NCBI GenBank assembly: GCA_002421685.1
Contig: DISB01000024.1
Span: 6,938-70,937, forward strand
DNA from: Bacteroidetes bacterium UBA6221
GTDB taxonomy: Bacteria; Bacteroidota; Bacteroidia; Chitinophagales; Chitinophagaceae
Length of the DNA stretch: 64,000 bases
Direction: 5' to 3'
Below the pieces are notes generated by a model. It did not search any database. It had not been told where the DNA came from and saw only the letters and a program-made list of their open reading frames with translations. A program made the position numbers and the translations under genes. Positions 36,830 to 44,602 of this stretch are shown here, piece after piece; position 1 is the first letter of the stretch; the number at the start of each line of letters is the position of its first letter.

Positions 36830-39800
36830 ATGACTAAAGGGCGGTACACAGAATATAAAGGGCTTAACATGCCGGCCATCGAGCAGGAGATACTCCGCCG
36901 GTGGAAGGATAACGATACATTCAGGAAAAGTATTGACAGGCGCGATGGTAATGAACCATTCGTATTTTACGAGGGCCCGCCCAGCGCCAACGGTATGCCC
37001 GGTATTCACCACGTTATCAGTCGTACGCTCAAAGACCTCGTTTGCCGCTACAAAACCATGCAGGGCTACCAGGTGAAGCGCAAAGCCGGATGGGACACGC
37101 ACGGCCTGCCCGTAGAACTGGGGGTAGAAAAAGAACTGGGCATTACCAAAGAAGATATCGGCACTAAAATATCCGTAGAGGATTATAATAAGAAATGCCG
37201 CGAGGCGGTAATGCGCTACAAAGGTGAGTGGGAAAGCATCACAGAGAAGATGGGCTATTGGGTAGATATGAGCGACCCTTATATCACCTTCGATAACAAA
37301 TACATCGAGACACTGTGGTGGGCGCTGAAAGAGCTCCACAAAAAAGGATATTTATACAAAAGCGTAAGCATACAGCCTTACAGTCCTGCAGCAGGCACTG
37401 GCCTGAGCAGCCACGAGCTGAACCAGCCCGGAACATATAAAGACGTAAAGGATACTACCGTTGTAGCGATGTTCAAGTCGCATTACTACTACCTGTTTGA
37501 CGAAGTGATGAAAAACGGCGGTAATGTGTACTTCCTGGCATGGACCACTACCCCCTGGACTTTACCATCCAACTGCGGACTCACAGTAGGACCGAATATT
37601 GACTATGTGCTCGTAAAGACATTCAATCCGTATACGCACGAGCCCATACATGTGGTGCTGGCCAGGGCCCTGGTTGGAAAATACTTTAAAGATGAAGGCC
37701 GCGACGGCGACTTTACAGGCTATAATGCCGATGTCAAAGTACTTCCGTGGAGCATAATACATGAATTTAAAGGCGAAGCCCTTTTAGGCTGCCGTTACGA
37801 CCAGTTGTTGCCCGCCGAAGGTAACACCGCCGAAATAGCCGGGGGAGACCCGTGGAGGGTGGTAACAGGCGACTTCGTAACTACTGAAGACGGTACAGGT
37901 ATCGTACATACCGCCCCCGCCTTTGGTGCAGACGACTTTAAAGTAGGCAAACAACACAACCTCGGCATCCTCACTATGGTGGATAAAGAAGGTAAGTTCA
38001 ACGACTACATGGGCGAGTTCAGCGGGCGTTATGTAAAGAACTACAAAAACGACCCCGACTACAAAGACGTGGATGTGGACATAGCCGTGAAGCTGAAGCT
38101 GAGCGGCAATGCCTTCAAAATAGAGAAATACGAGCACAGCTATCCCCACTGCTGGAGGACGGATAAGCCAGTAATATACTACCCGCTGGATGCATGGTTC
38201 ATCAAAACCACCGCTGTAAAAGACAGGATGATAGAACTGAACAAGACTATCAACTGGAAACCCGCAGCTACCGGCACAGGCCGCTTTGGCAACTGGCTGG
38301 AAAATATGGTGGACTGGAACCTGAGCCGCAGCCGCTTCTGGGGCACTCCCCTGCCTGTATGGGTGAGCGAAGATGGTGCCGAAGTAAAATGCATTGGCAG
38401 CATAGATGAATTGATAAAAGAGGTAGAGCATGCCAACGATGTGCTGGAAACCAACCAGGTAATAGACCGCGAAACCCTTGACCTGCACAAGCCTTATGTT
38501 GACCAGGTAATATTGGCCACTAAAGATGGTAAGGCCATGTACCGCGAGCCCGACCTGATAGACGTATGGTTTGACAGCGGTGCCATGCCCTATGCGCAAT
38601 GGCACTACCCTTTTGAGAATAAGAAAGAACACAAGCATAACTTCCCCGCCGACTTTATAGCCGAAGGTGTTGACCAGACACGCGGTTGGTTTTATACCCT
38701 GCATGTATTGGGCGTAATGCTCTTCGATAGTGTCGCTTATAAGACCGTTGTGAGTAATGGCCTGGTGCTGGACAAGAACGGCAATAAAATGAGTAAGCGC
38801 CTGGGCAACGTGGTTGACCCCTTCAAAACTATTGAAGAGAACAGCGCCGATGCCACACGTTGGTACCTCATCACCAATGCCAGCCCATGGGACAGCATGA
38901 AATTTGACCTGGCCGGTATAAAAGAAGTACAGCGCAAATTCTTCGGCACCTTATACAATACTTACCAGTTCTTTGCATTGTATGCCAATGTTGATGGCTT
39001 TTCATTCAAAGAACGCTATATACCCGTACACCAGCGCCCCGAAATAGACCGCTGGATTTTATCTGAACTGCATACACTGGTGCAAAACGTCACCGGGTAT
39101 ATGGACGACTACGAACCCACACAGGCCGGACGTGCCATAGAATATTTCCTGGACGAGCAACTGAGCAACTGGTATGTGCGCCTCTGCCGCCGCCGTTTCT
39201 GGAAGGGTGAATACAACGAAGACAAAATTTCGGCATACCAGACGCTATACGAGTGCCTGGAGACTATCAGTTTCCTCATAGCGCCCATATCGCCGTTCTT
39301 TGCCGACTGGCTGTACCACAACCTGAATAGCGTGACTAAGCGTTACGATGCTGCGTCGGTACACCTGGCGGAGTTTCCGGAGATAGACGACAGCGTGGTA
39401 GACAAGGAACTGGAAGAGCGTATGCAACTGGCCCAGGACGTATCGTCGCTGGTGCTGAGCCTGCGCAAAAAGGAAAACATCAAGGTGCGCCAGCCATTGC
39501 AAAAAGTGCTGATACCGGTACTGGACAAGCATATGCAGGCACAACTGCAAAAAGTGGAAGACCTGGTGAAAAATGAGGTAAATGTAAAAGAAGTTCAATA
39601 CCTTGTTGACACAGAAGGCTTTATCAAAAAGAAAGTAAAAGCCAACTTCAAAACGCTGGGGGCACGCATGGGCGCTAAAATGAAAGCCGTAGCGGCAGCC
39701 ATAGCGCAGATGGGCCAGGCGGAGATAGCAGAACTGGAAAAACAAAGATCTTTTAACTTAAATATCAATAACGAGCAGGTAGCAATAGACATAACAGACG

Positions 39801-40147
39801 TAGAAATAATAGCAGAAGACATACCGGGGTGGTCGGTTGCCAACAAGGATAACCTTACAGTGGCATTAGACATCACCGTAACGCCCGGGTTGCAGGATGA
39901 AGGCCATGCCCGCGAACTGGTGAACAGGATACAGAAGATACGGAAAGAATCAGGGCTGGAGCTAACGGACAGGATAGCAGTTAAGATAGAAGAGTATGAA
40001 ACATTAAAATCAGCTATCATAAATTTCAGTGACTATATTTGCACGGAAATTTTGGCGGATACAATAGAAATCGTTCCTCAGATGCAGGCTGGTACTGAAA
40101 TAGAGGTGAATGATATAACTCTTAAAGTGTTAATTTCTAAAAATTAG
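36830..40147 (+). CDS. ileS: Isoleucyl-tRNA synthetase
   Basis: A 1105-residue class I synthetase that charges tRNA-Ile. The HIGH motif is in PPSANGMPGIHHVISRTLKD, the editing (CP1) domain includes TTPWTLPSNCGLTVGP and TGIVHTAPAFGADD, the tRNA-binding part has DVWFDSGAMPYAQWHYP, and KMSKS reads NGNKMSKRLGN. An anticodon-binding domain and a C-terminal DUF5915-like extension complete it. The length and lack of a C-terminal zinc finger point to the eukaryote-like (type 2) IleRS, often resistant to mupirocin; the resistance is inference. The AK-rich/DksA-type gene follows only 7 bp after the stop. Confidence 0.97.
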   Translation: MTKGRYTEYKGLNMPAIEQEILRRWKDNDTFRKSIDRRDGNEPFVFYEGPPSANGMPGIHHVISRTLKDLVCRYKTMQGYQVKRKAGWDTHGLPVELGVEKELGITKEDIGTKISVEDYNKKCREAVMRYKGEWESITEKMGYWVDMSDPYITFDNKYIETLWWALKELHKKGYLYKSVSIQPYSPAAGTGLSSHELNQPGTYKDVKDTTVVAMFKSHYYYLFDEVMKNGGNVYFLAWTTTPWTLPSNCGLTVGPNIDYVLVKTFNPYTHEPIHVVLARALVGKYFKDEGRDGDFTGYNADVKVLPWSIIHEFKGEALLGCRYDQLLPAEGNTAEIAGGDPWRVVTGDFVTTEDGTGIVHTAPAFGADDFKVGKQHNLGILTMVDKEGKFNDYMGEFSGRYVKNYKNDPDYKDVDVDIAVKLKLSGNAFKIEKYEHSYPHCWRTDKPVIYYPLDAWFIKTTAVKDRMIELNKTINWKPAATGTGRFGNWLENMVDWNLSRSRFWGTPLPVWVSEDGAEVKCIGSIDELIKEVEHANDVLETNQVIDRETLDLHKPYVDQVILATKDGKAMYREPDLIDVWFDSGAMPYAQWHYPFENKKEHKHNFPADFIAEGVDQTRGWFYTLHVLGVMLFDSVAYKTVVSNGLVLDKNGNKMSKRLGNVVDPFKTIEENSADATRWYLITNASPWDSMKFDLAGIKEVQRKFFGTLYNTYQFFALYANVDGFSFKERYIPVHQRPEIDRWILSELHTLVQNVTGYMDDYEPTQAGRAIEYFLDEQLSNWYVRLCRRRFWKGEYNEDKISAYQTLYECLETISFLIAPISPFFADWLYHNLNSVTKRYDAASVHLAEFPEIDDSVVDKELEERMQLAQDVSSLVLSLRKKENIKVRQPLQKVLIPVLDKHMQAQLQKVEDLVKNEVNVKEVQYLVDTEGFIKKKVKANFKTLGARMGAKMKAVAAAIAQMGQAEIAELEKQRSFNLNINNEQVAIDITDVEIIAEDIPGWSVANKDNLTVALDITVTPGLQDEGHARELVNRIQKIRKESGLELTDRIAVKIEEYETLKSAIINFSDYICTEILADTIEIVPQMQAGTEIEVNDITLKVLISKN

Positions 40148-40154
40148 AAAAACT

Positions 40155-41309
40155 ATGGCCACAAAAAAGAAAACTGCAACAAAAGGGCCTGCAAAAAAAG
40201 CTGCTCCGGCTAAAAAGACTGTAAAAGCCCCGAAAAATGTGGCACCCAAAAAGACTGCTAAGAAGGCTACACCTGCGAAAAAGAGCGCCCCTGTAAAGGC
40301 GGCAAAAAAGAATGTAACAAAGAAAGCGGCTCCTGCAAAGAAAGCCGCGGTGAAAAAGGTAGCGCCTTCTAAAAAAACTACCCCCAAAAAGGCGGTGGCC
40401 AAAGCGGCCCCTGCAAAGAAAGTAGCAAAGAAGGTTGCGCCGGATAAAAAATCGGTCACAACTAAAACAAAGGCATCGAACGTGAAAAAAGAGACGAAGA
40501 AGAGTACTGCAAAAGCAGCGCCCGCTAAAAAGACTGCAACAATAAAAACAGCGGAACCTGCAAAAAAAGCAGTGGCCAAAAAGGCGGCACCTGCTAAAAA
40601 AGAAACGGCAGCGAAAACAACAGCGCCGGCTAAGAAAGTTGAGCCTGCTAAAAAAGCGCCTGCCGCACCTGCTAAAGCAGCTGCTTCGGCAAAGAAGGCC
40701 GCTGCCTCAAAAGCTGCTGCAGCCAAAATAGCAAAACCCGCGCCCATACATACAGAAAAGCCCAAGCCTACCAGGCGCAATGCCCGCGAGGATAATAAAC
40801 CGCAGGTAATAGTAGCCCACCGCAGGCTGGAAAACAAATCGAAACAGGCGGAAAAAGCAGGAAAGACAATGATCAGCTACCAGCCTGAGTTCACACGTTC
40901 AATACTGGACACACCCGTAGAGCAACAAGGCCCCGTATATCGCTATAGCGATGAGGAACTGAACGAGTTCAGGATATTGATAACAGGTCGCCTGGATGCA
41001 GCCCGCAAAGAGCTGGCTTACCTGCAGGGCCTGATTACCCGCAAAGACGAGGCCGGTACTGAAGATACGGAGAACCGCTACATGAATATGGAAGACGGCA
41101 GCGGCGCTATGGAGCGCGAGCAACTGGCGCAACTGGCCAGCCGTCAGATACAGTTCATCAACCACCTGGAAAAGGCGATGATGCGTATCGAAAACAAAAC
41201 CTACGGCATCTGCCGCGTTACAGGCAAGCTGATAGACAAAGCCCGTCTGCGTGCAGTGCCCCACGCTACGCTCAGCATCGAAGCTAAAAAGATGATGTCT
41301 TCTAAATAA
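40155..41309 (+). CDS. Histone H1-like Ala/Lys-rich protein fused to a TraR/DksA-type domain
   Basis: A 384-residue protein in two parts. Residues 1-215 are a low-complexity basic tail of repeated (A/P)AKKA-type units, like bacterial H1-like (HctB/AlgP-type) DNA-binding tails. Residues 245-384 match the DksA/TraR family: a coiled-coil (NEFRILITGRLDAARKELAYL and a second helix near AQLASRQIQFINHLEKAMMR) and the C-terminal YGICRVTGKLIDKARLRAVPHAT. Only one of the four zinc-binding Cys remains. The protein could bring DNA-binding to an RNA-polymerase secondary-channel factor; that is inference. It sits in an operon with ileS and ends at a strong terminator. Confidence 0.85.
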   Translation: MATKKKTATKGPAKKAAPAKKTVKAPKNVAPKKTAKKATPAKKSAPVKAAKKNVTKKAAPAKKAAVKKVAPSKKTTPKKAVAKAAPAKKVAKKVAPDKKSVTTKTKASNVKKETKKSTAKAAPAKKTATIKTAEPAKKAVAKKAAPAKKETAAKTTAPAKKVEPAKKAPAAPAKAAASAKKAAASKAAAAKIAKPAPIHTEKPKPTRRNAREDNKPQVIVAHRRLENKSKQAEKAGKTMISYQPEFTRSILDTPVEQQGPVYRYSDEELNEFRILITGRLDAARKELAYLQGLITRKDEAGTEDTENRYMNMEDGSGAMEREQLAQLASRQIQFINHLEKAMMRIENKTYGICRVTGKLIDKARLRAVPHATLSIEAKKMMSSK

Positions 41310-41330
41310 GGCAACGATCATAATTCATAT

Positions 41331-41359
41331 AAAAAGAGGCGCCGATGGTGCCTCTTTTT
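41331..41359 (+). terminator. Terminator of the ileS-H1/DksA operon
   Basis: AAAAAGAGGCGCC pairs with GGTGCCTCTTTTT around a GAT loop, a 13-bp stem (one G-T) with a T-rich end, 21 bp after the stop. The A-rich left arm makes it usable for the minus strand too. Confidence 0.85.
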
Positions 41360-41419
41360 ATCTACCATGTTCTGGAGCTAAATCTTACCTCAGTTCAACA
41401 TGCTCAAATCACATGAATA

Positions 41420-42100
41420 TCATCTTGTAAAAAAATTCTCGTAATCATCATAAGCACTATCCCTGCGTAGTTCAACCCGGCTACCGATACTGTCAATTTT
41501 ATAGTGTATCCTAATTACCCATTTATCGTCGCCCGTTACTTCTGTTCCTCCCTGCTCTACCAGGGAATCACCTATAATTTTATAATCCACAAAAGTTACT
41601 CCGCCATGCAGCATTGTAGATTCAATCATACCTGTTGATGTATCGAAATGTAGATTAGGTGGATACCAGGAGCCTCGCACGTATTCAAACACCACTTTAT
41701 CGGCATTCAACTTTCTTTGTGTAAACAAATAGTTTAAGGTATTGCCTCCTCTGGCACCAGTACCATACACTATTAATAAATCTTTCAAACCATCGCTATT
41801 ATAATCAGCATATGCACGTACTCCAAATAGTATTGAATGTGCTGAAAGTGAATCTATATGTTGAATTTCATGCAATTTGTCTTTTGCGGTAAGAGTATAA
41901 ATATACACTTCTCCTAATTGGATGCTGTCATGATAAACAGGTCTCGCATATAATTTATCGTCCAATCGTTCAAAGGAACTATCAATATCTTGTAATCGGA
42001 TCACCCCTGTTTCAGAGTTATTTCCCCCGATACAAGAGGACATAGTTACACTTATTAATCCGATTAACGCGAAATAGGTTATGGAGCGTAGGAAATTCAC
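41420..42100 (-). CDS. Lipoprotein of unknown function with an FG-GAP/VCBS-like motif
   Basis: A 226-residue lipoprotein: membrane signal with lipobox MSSC (Cys23). The mature part is beta-rich and includes YADYNSDGLKDLLIVYGTG, a calcium-binding-loop pattern (DxNxDG-x-D) as in FG-GAP or VCBS repeats. The rest, including WYPPNLHFDTSTGMIESTM, is not recognised. It is a single gene, ending convergently with the ileS operon terminator and starting next to the repeat island at 42101-42971. Its role is unknown. Confidence 0.75.
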   Translation of the reverse strand: MNFLRSITYFALIGLISVTMSSCIGGNNSETGVIRLQDIDSSFERLDDKLYARPVYHDSIQLGEVYIYTLTAKDKLHEIQHIDSLSAHSILFGVRAYADYNSDGLKDLLIVYGTGARGGNTLNYLFTQRKLNADKVVFEYVRGSWYPPNLHFDTSTGMIESTMLHGGVTFVDYKIIGDSLVEQGGTEVTGDDKWVIRIHYKIDSIGSRVELRRDSAYDDYENFFTR

Positions 42101-42210
42101 ACATGAAATATAAGCAAAATCATCCGTTCCACAGTGGTCCTCGACAGGAAACCAGTGCGGAATTAGATGTACCCTACTATTATGTTGCTTACTACCTTAC
42201 TGTATTTTTC

Positions 42211-42355
42211 TTCCCGTGGGAGTCTCCCGATAGGGCACTCCCATACCTCGTGCAGGTCACCACGGATTAGTTTGCCCTCCCGATTGGAACTTCACTCTTT
42301 ATTCCCGTGGGAGTCTCCTGGCAAGGGACCTTCCACACCTCGGCCAGGATACACG
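42211..42355. repeat. Two direct repeats of about 55 bp, period 91 bp
   Basis: Copies at 42211-42265 and 42302-42355 both begin TTCCCGTGGGAGTCTCC and share ACCTCG and CAGG further on. Each can fold: copy 1 has TGGGAGT...ACTCCCA and an outer CCGTGG...CCACGG; copy 2 has TCCTGGC...GCCAGGA inside CGTG...CACG. Folding is kept although bases differ. Confidence 0.65.
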
Positions 42356-42361
42356 ATATCT

Positions 42362-42627
42362 TTTGTTTACAACAACAATTTTACGTATATTTGTATATCT
42401 GCCCGTTGTTGCAATACACCACGGCACCACAGCTCTTTGACATATCCGTAACCATATCACCCGGCACAAAACCTCCGCACACATTACATCTTTGCTGTGT
42501 TGTTCCAAGGTTGGAACATTCTGCACAAATAGAACAAATCGCAGTATTGATTATCAATCACTTACCTCCCAAACAGGTCCGAAAAATTTTAAACCGGAAT
42601 CCTGGCATCAATTTGGAACAAAATGAA
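42362..42627 (+). repeat. Dispersed promoter/boxA-like element, copy 2 (complete)
   Basis: Promoter: TTTG at 42362-42365, a 20-nt spacer, and TATATTTG at 42386-42393, inside the block CAATTTTACGTATATTTGTA. After exactly 40 nt, AGCTCTTTGACATA (core 42434-42444) resembles a ribosomal-leader boxA. A perfect dyad TGTTCCAA-GG-TTGGAACA lies at 42501-42518, then AGTATTGATTATCAATCACT, CTCCCAAACAGG, and the tail GGCATCAATTTGGAACAAAA ending near 42624. The REP-like hairpin at 42636 follows. Short frames inside are broken and not shared between copies, so the product, if any, should be RNA. Confidence 0.7.
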
Positions 42628-42635
42628 GAACAACT

Positions 42636-42691
42636 CCCCTCCTGTTTTTAGGAGGGGTCAATTGCTATAAGTCTTTAGGGCTTATGGCAAT
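42636..42691. repeat. REP-like double hairpin
   Basis: CCCCTCCT/AGGAGGGG (8-bp perfect stem, 6-nt loop, 42636-42657) is followed by TTGCTATAAG/CTTATGGCAA (42662-42690, one mismatched pair). The pattern CCCC...GGGG next to a second stem resembles the REP sequences served by RAYT (Y1) transposases; no RAYT gene is in the window. Confidence 0.5.
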
Positions 42692-42738
42692 CAGGGGTGG
42701 TTAACTCGCGCAGGTAAATTGTTCCAATTTCTAAAACC

Positions 42739-42767
42739 AAAATTCTGGCATCAAAATGGAACATTTT
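42739..42767 (+). repeat. Solitary tail of the dispersed element (variant)
   Basis: AAAATTCTGGCATCAAAATG then GAACATTTTT: the GGCATCAA(T/A)(T/A)TGGAACA tail without promoter or boxA part. A TTGTTCCAATTT sequence 18 bp upstream can pair with it. Confidence 0.5.
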
Positions 42768-42834
42768 TGCTTGTGAAATCACAGCAGCCTTGTGCGGTTG
42801 GTGCTCTCCGCTTCAGGCAGATTGGGGAAAAACC

Positions 42835-42866
42835 AAATTCCCGGCATCAATTTGGAACAAAATGAA
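42835..42866 (+). repeat. Solitary tail of the dispersed element
   Basis: Repeats the tail of copy 2 (TTCCCGGCATCAATTTGGAA, then CAAAATGAAC) directly before the palindrome cluster at 42871, as in copy 2 where the tail also precedes a GC-rich hairpin. Confidence 0.55.
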
Positions 42867-42870
42867 CTGT

Positions 42871-42931
42871 CCCCCGCCGGCGGGGGTGTCTGACCGACTC
42901 CGCCCATGGCGGACGTGTCAGACGGGGGTGG
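42871..42931. repeat. GC-rich REP-like palindrome cluster
   Basis: CCCCCGCCGGCGGGGG is a perfect 16-bp palindrome (42871-42886). GTCTGAC (42888-42894) pairs with GTCAGAC (42917-42923), enclosing TCCGCC-CAT-GGCGGA. GGGGGTGG follows. Nested stems of this kind are typical of REP/RAYT-type elements. Confidence 0.55.
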
Positions 42932-42971
42932 AACACTCGCAAGGGACAAAGCAAGCGCCAATTTCAGCCTG

Positions 42972-43796
42972 TCAGCTTATCTCATCACCCTCCCCTATCG
43001 CCACCAGGTAATCAGGGTAAGGCATACCGCCCGGCAACAGCAGCAAATGGCACCTGCCCCTGTGGGCTATCTGTTCAGGCTTTTCCAACATTGCGTGCTC
43101 CTTCATGTAGTAGGCCTGGTAATTGCAGGCAACGCACCAGTCCAGTACCAGCCCGGCATTTTTCAGCATGGGCATTTCGGGCGGGGCGTGCATTTCCACC
43201 ATAAAGACGGTCCGTTGTTTCCCGGCAAGGTCTCTCGCGCCTTTCAACACGTAGCTTTCGGCGGCTTCCACGTCTATCTTCACCAGGTCGGGCGCAATAC
43301 CCTGCCCGGCTACTATATCATCCAGCGTTGTGGTGTCCACCATATACCAGGCGTTCACGGCTTTAGCGCTGTCTGCATGACTGCCAAACATACTGCCGGC
43401 AGAGCCTGTGCCCAGGGTATAAAACTTCACCTGCTCGCCTTTTCTTTCGCCGACGAACGCATTTATATAATGCTTGTTACCGTCCATCCCGTTCCGCTCC
43501 AGGTTCTGCCGGGCCACGTTCAGCGCATCAGGATTTGGGTCTGCCAGCAGCACATATTTGCCCGGATTTTGCATTGATGCCAATATTGTGGAATACCCCA
43601 CATTAGCGCCTATATCAAAAATTACATCATATCTCTGTGATAGTGCATACCACCAGGCATCATCCTTATCGGCTTTTTTGTTAATTGTACCAACGGACAC
43701 TGTTAAATCCCTGCCCATCAGCCCAACCTGCTCCCAACGGGTTTGTTGCTCCAGCAGTTTGGCCTTATAGGCGGATATAAGTTTTCTAATGTTCAC
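42972..43796 (-). CDS. FkbM-family methyltransferase
   Basis: A 274-residue enzyme with the FkbM SAM-binding pattern: VIFDIGANVGYSTILAS, then LADPNPDALNVARQNLERNG, and a closing VDTTTLDDIVAGQGIAPDLV-KIDVEAAE strand where the Asp/Glu pair is typical. The family O-methylates sugars and other small molecules. No ATG fits; the GTG at 43796 (reading MNIRKLISAYKAKLL) is preferred over the TTG at 43841. It is a single gene between the repeat island and the divergent sigma-factor operon. The substrate is unknown. Confidence 0.87.
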   Translation of the reverse strand: MNIRKLISAYKAKLLEQQTRWEQVGLMGRDLTVSVGTINKKADKDDAWWYALSQRYDVIFDIGANVGYSTILASMQNPGKYVLLADPNPDALNVARQNLERNGMDGNKHYINAFVGERKGEQVKFYTLGTGSAGSMFGSHADSAKAVNAWYMVDTTTLDDIVAGQGIAPDLVKIDVEAAESYVLKGARDLAGKQRTVFMVEMHAPPEMPMLKNAGLVLDWCVACNYQAYYMKEHAMLEKPEQIAHRGRCHLLLLPGGMPYPDYLVAIGEGDEIS

Positions 43797-44013
43797 AAAA
43801 TCAACGATATACGGTAAATATACATTTTTTCCGCCGTGCAAGCTCCTTGATTATATAATGATAGTTCGTATTATTTTGGCTTTCTATCGGCGGCACACTA
43901 TCTTCGTTGCTGATAATGTAATTGTTAATCCCAATTTAATAAGTAACGCTGTTTACCCAACTATTCCGTTTTCAAGACAGTCTAATTGTGTGTAAATCAA
44001 TAATACCCGTTAC

Positions 44014-44589
44014 TTGCCTATAGCTTTGGCATATACTATACCTGGACAGGCTAGTGAGTTAGAGCAACTCATAAATGGATGCGCGAAAAACGACCGCGCC
44101 TGCCAGGAGCAATTGTACAAATTGTTTTATCCAAAGATGATGGCTGTAGTAAGAAGGTATATTGATCATTACGAACAGGCTGAAGAGGTATTGAATAATG
44201 GGTTTCTGAGAGCGTTTCAGAAAATCGACCAATACACTTTCCAGGGCTCTTTTGAAGGTTGGTTGAGGAAAATAGTTTTCCACTCGGTATCAGACTACGT
44301 GAAGCAGAATACGCGTTATAACGAGAAGATAATGCTGGTGGAAAAAGATGAGTACGTACATAAAGACCATGCGGACAAAATGTATTACGAGCAACTGCTG
44401 CTACTAGTCCAGCAATTGCCGGATGCAACAAGGTCGGTGTTCAATATGTACATCATGGAAGGGTTTTCGCATAAAGAGATCGGCAAGATGCTGGGTATCA
44501 GCGAAGGCACTTCGAAATGGCACTTATCAGAAGGAAGGCGGATACTGAAAGACAAGATTGAACGATTGCAACTACATTATAAAAAATAA
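44014..44589 (+). CDS. ECF RNA polymerase sigma factor
   Basis: A 191-residue sigma-70 family member with only regions 2 and 4, as in ECF factors. Region 2: CQEQLYKLFYPKMMAVVRRYIDHYEQAEEVLNNGFLRAFQKIDQY with the GSFEGWLRKIVFHSVSDYVK segment. Region 4: LPDATRSVFNMYIMEGFSHKEIGKMLGISEGTSKWHLSEGRR, the -35-binding helix-turn-helix. No ATG is available at the N-terminus; TTG at 44014 (or 44026) must be the start. The gene for a membrane protein with anti-sigma-like features follows 13 bp after the stop, so the two should be coregulated. Confidence 0.92.
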   Translation: MPIALAYTIPGQASELEQLINGCAKNDRACQEQLYKLFYPKMMAVVRRYIDHYEQAEEVLNNGFLRAFQKIDQYTFQGSFEGWLRKIVFHSVSDYVKQNTRYNEKIMLVEKDEYVHKDHADKMYYEQLLLLVQQLPDATRSVFNMYIMEGFSHKEIGKMLGISEGTSKWHLSEGRRILKDKIERLQLHYKK

Positions 44590-44602
44590 AATTTTATCCC
44601 AG

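Larger units (their letters stand above)
42101..42971. other. Gene-free repeat island
   Basis: These 871 bp carry no credible coding region. In order they hold: a pair of direct repeats (42211-42355), dispersed element copy 2 (42362-42627), a REP-like double hairpin (42636-42691), two further copies of the element tail (42739-42767 and 42835-42866) and a GC-rich palindrome cluster (42871-42931). The stacked tails point to repeated insertion or duplication at this site. Confidence 0.7.

Noticed and set aside
40130..40837. Plus/minus shadow frame of 235 codons rich in Ala/Phe opposite the H1-like gene
   Set aside because: It is the complement of the AAA/GCN-rich Lys/Ala tail, which yields Phe/Ala codons without stops. 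No motif.
42101..42971. CRISPR-like appearance of repeated tails and hairpins
   Set aside because: Only three or four copies, unequal spacing, no constant spacer length and no cas genes.
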